Of a DNA stretch of 6,403 nt, positions 4,909-6,403 are shown one piece after another; within the stretch, counting starts at the first letter, position 1, and every line of letters starts with the position of its first letter. The translations under genes and the position numbers were made by a program. The notes beneath the pieces are model-generated. The model ran no database searches. It was not told the DNA's origin and was given only the letters and a program-made list of their open reading frames with translations. Source of the stretch: an uncultured Lachnospiraceae bacterium (lineage in GTDB: Bacteria; Bacillota; Clostridia; Lachnospirales; Lachnospiraceae); assembly GCA_900557385.1 (NCBI GenBank), contig USSP01000109.1, positions 1 through 6,403 of the forward strand, written 5' to 3'.

Positions 4909-6267
4909 ATGGGCTGGATCAGTTGGTTATGTCCGGGAATAAACCTGAAACGCTGGTTGCTGCTTTTTGCAGGGGGCGTGCTGTGCTGTGCTATTGGGCT
5001 GGCACTATTTTTCAATTACCAATTTATGGGTTTTGTTGAAGAAATGCTTTTTCGTATGTCATATCTTACTACTGGTAAATATTCTAATACCGTCTCGATG
5101 TTGACAGGTTTTATTTCCCTATGTGCTGGATTATTTATTATGTATTATGCAACTCGTAAAATTATTCGTTCTGTAGTTGAGGCTGTTATGCCAGATAATA
5201 ATGCGTCGCTGATGGAAATAATCTTTACGCAGCGCAAGCTGACACGCGGTCCGGCAATTACTGTTGTTGGTGGTGGCACTGGACTTTCAACTCTGCTGCG
5301 CGGTATGAAATATATTACGAATAACTGTACTGCTGTTGTCACTGTAGGTGACGACGGCGGATCTTCAGGAAGGCTGCGGAAAGAAATGGGTATTTTACCG
5401 CCCGGTGATCTGCGCAACTGCCTGGTTGCCTTGGCGGATCGCGAACCTTTGATGGAACGGATCATGCAGTACCGTTTTAAAGGCGATTCGCCGCTGGCTG
5501 GACACAGTTTTGGCAATCTGTTTATTGCTGCCATGGCTGAAGCTGAAGGCGGTATGGAAGCAGGCCTTTCTGCTACGAGTCAGATTTTGAATGTGCGCGG
5601 TAAAGTTGTTCCGTCAACGCTGCGTGATATCAGACTGAAAGCAGAAATGACGGATGGCAGTATTATTAACGGTGAATCGGAGATACCAAAAGCACATAAA
5701 AGAATCAGAACGATGGCTATGGAACCAGCCGATGCACCGGCAACTGCCAGTGCAGTGCAGGCTATTCTAAATGCTGATATCCTGATTTTTGGTCCGGGCA
5801 GTCTTTATACCAGTGTCATACCTAATCTATTGGTAACAGGTATTCGTGATGCCGTTATCAAATCAGAAGCTGTGAAAATCTATATATGCAATGTAATGAC
5901 GCAGCCCGGAGAAACAGATGGTTATGGGGCTTTCGAACATGTACAGGCACTTATTCAGCAGGCTGGAACCCAGTTTCTAGATTATGTTATTGTTAATGAC
6001 CAGCGGGTTACAGCGGCGCAATTAGCGCAATATAACGAAAAAGGTTCTATGCCTGTTACGCCCGATATCAAAAAAATAGAACGGCTTGGGATCCAGGTTA
6101 TTCCCACGCGTCTTATCAGTAATAAAGATTTAGTGCGGCATAATCCGCAGAAACTGGCGCAGGTTATTATTTCTTTAGTTTATCGTTTACGTTTATTTGG
6201 CAAAGGTATACAATTTTTTGATTACTTCTTTATGCGGCAAAGCATGCGTGAATTAAAGAAAAAATAG
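4909..6267 (+). CDS. yvcK: YvcK/GlmR, CofD-like gluconeogenesis factor with N-terminal membrane anchor
   Basis: YvcK (GlmR) is a UDP-GlcNAc-binding protein that in Bacillus supports growth on gluconeogenic carbon sources and links carbon flow to cell-wall precursor synthesis. The catalytic-like CofD fold covers about residues 115-440: VVGGGTGLSTLLRG (119-132), VGDDGGSSGRLR (146-157), PPGDLRN (164-170), GHSFGNLF (198-205), FGPGSLYTSVIPNLL (294-308) and NVMTQPGETDGYG (328-340). Bacillus YvcK has 317 residues; this one has 452 because of an extra N-terminal part with two membrane helices (about 16-37 and 63-80), so it is membrane-tethered. The start has AGGAGG 5 bases upstream. It precedes whiA, as in most Firmicutes, but its usual upstream neighbour rapZ is missing. 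Codon use differs sharply from the permease gene. Confidence 0.95.
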   Translation: MGWISWLCPGINLKRWLLLFAGGVLCCAIGLALFFNYQFMGFVEEMLFRMSYLTTGKYSNTVSMLTGFISLCAGLFIMYYATRKIIRSVVEAVMPDNNASLMEIIFTQRKLTRGPAITVVGGGTGLSTLLRGMKYITNNCTAVVTVGDDGGSSGRLRKEMGILPPGDLRNCLVALADREPLMERIMQYRFKGDSPLAGHSFGNLFIAAMAEAEGGMEAGLSATSQILNVRGKVVPSTLRDIRLKAEMTDGSIINGESEIPKAHKRIRTMAMEPADAPATASAVQAILNADILIFGPGSLYTSVIPNLLVTGIRDAVIKSEAVKIYICNVMTQPGETDGYGAFEHVQALIQQAGTQFLDYVIVNDQRVTAAQLAQYNEKGSMPVTPDIKKIERLGIQVIPTRLISNKDLVRHNPQKLAQVIISLVYRLRLFGKGIQFFDYFFMRQSMRELKKK

Positions 6268-6301
6268 ATATATCAATTATTTTATAGAAGGAGAATGACC
6301 G

Positions 6302-6403
6302 GTGTCTTTTTCTAACGAAGTGAAAAACGAATTAGCCCGGCTTGAAAACGGTAAACAGTGCTGTGAAAAAGCCGAACTGTTTGGTTTGCTGAGAATGAGT
6401 GGT
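6302..6403 (+). CDS. whiA: Sporulation/division regulator WhiA homologue (partial, N-terminus)
   Basis: The first 34 codons are present and the gene continues past the right edge. The reading MSFSNEVKNELARLE, followed by CCEKAELFGLLRMSG, matches the start of WhiA, a DNA-binding protein with a LAGLIDADG-like fold that affects cell division and chromosome segregation in Firmicutes. I chose GTG 6302 because GGAG lies 8 bases upstream; the ATG at 6295 is in another frame that stops after six codons. It follows yvcK by 34 bases on the same strand, the conserved yvcK-whiA order, and is probably co-transcribed. Confidence 0.9.
   Translation, partial: MSFSNEVKNELARLENGKQCCEKAELFGLLRMSG

Noticed and set aside
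5145..5534. Minus-strand open frame inside yvcK
   Set aside because: Antisense to conserved YvcK motifs, with no ribosome site; a shadow.

Overview
The window looks like Firmicutes (Bacillota) DNA, probably from a gut-type anaerobe. Most genes have strong AGGAGG-type ribosome binding sites, and the families are typical of the phylum: ECF sigma factors with partner anti-sigma factors, RsiV, YvcK and WhiA. Two parts differ in style. Positions 1 to about 4900 read like Lachnospiraceae/Clostridia DNA. From about 4910 to the end is the core yvcK-whiA pair, with a long membrane-anchored YvcK of the kind I associate with Negativicutes and some deep clostridia, and with clearly different codon use. 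The taxonomic reading is inference; the codon contrast was counted from the sequence.

Layout: (1) At the left edge, on the minus strand, an ECF sigma factor gene (76-582) overlaps the start of a partner gene that runs off the window (1-83), probably its anti-sigma factor. (2) A 444-base divergent intergenic region (583-1026) holds two candidate housekeeping promoters for the minus-strand sigma gene, a palindrome, a hairpin, a 14-base tandem repeat and a good ECF-type promoter reading right. (3) On the plus strand lies a sigV-rsiV pair (1027-1542, 1542-2468): an ECF sigma factor and the membrane anti-sigma factor that in Bacillus senses lysozyme. (4) A convergent minus-strand AraC-family regulator (2533-3543) follows. 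(5) Divergent from it, after a regulatory region with a perfect dyad and a further copy of its half-site, are a cysteine-rich C_GCAxxG_C_C-type probable redox protein (3813-4226) and an overlapping polar amino-acid ABC permease of the GlnP/TcyB type (4219-4896). (6) With only 12 bases between, yvcK (4909-6267) and the start of whiA (6302-end) follow on the same strand.

How the genes fit together: the two sigma/anti-sigma modules are each translationally coupled, point away from each other, and suggest linked envelope-stress circuits. The AraC regulator probably controls itself and the divergent redox-protein/permease pair. That pair lacks the ATPase and substrate-binding genes of a complete importer. 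The next gene is instead yvcK, which normally follows rapZ. The simplest reading is that foreign DNA abuts yvcK, through horizontal transfer, rearrangement or a chimeric assembly. No rRNA, tRNA, CRISPR array, transposase or integrase was found.
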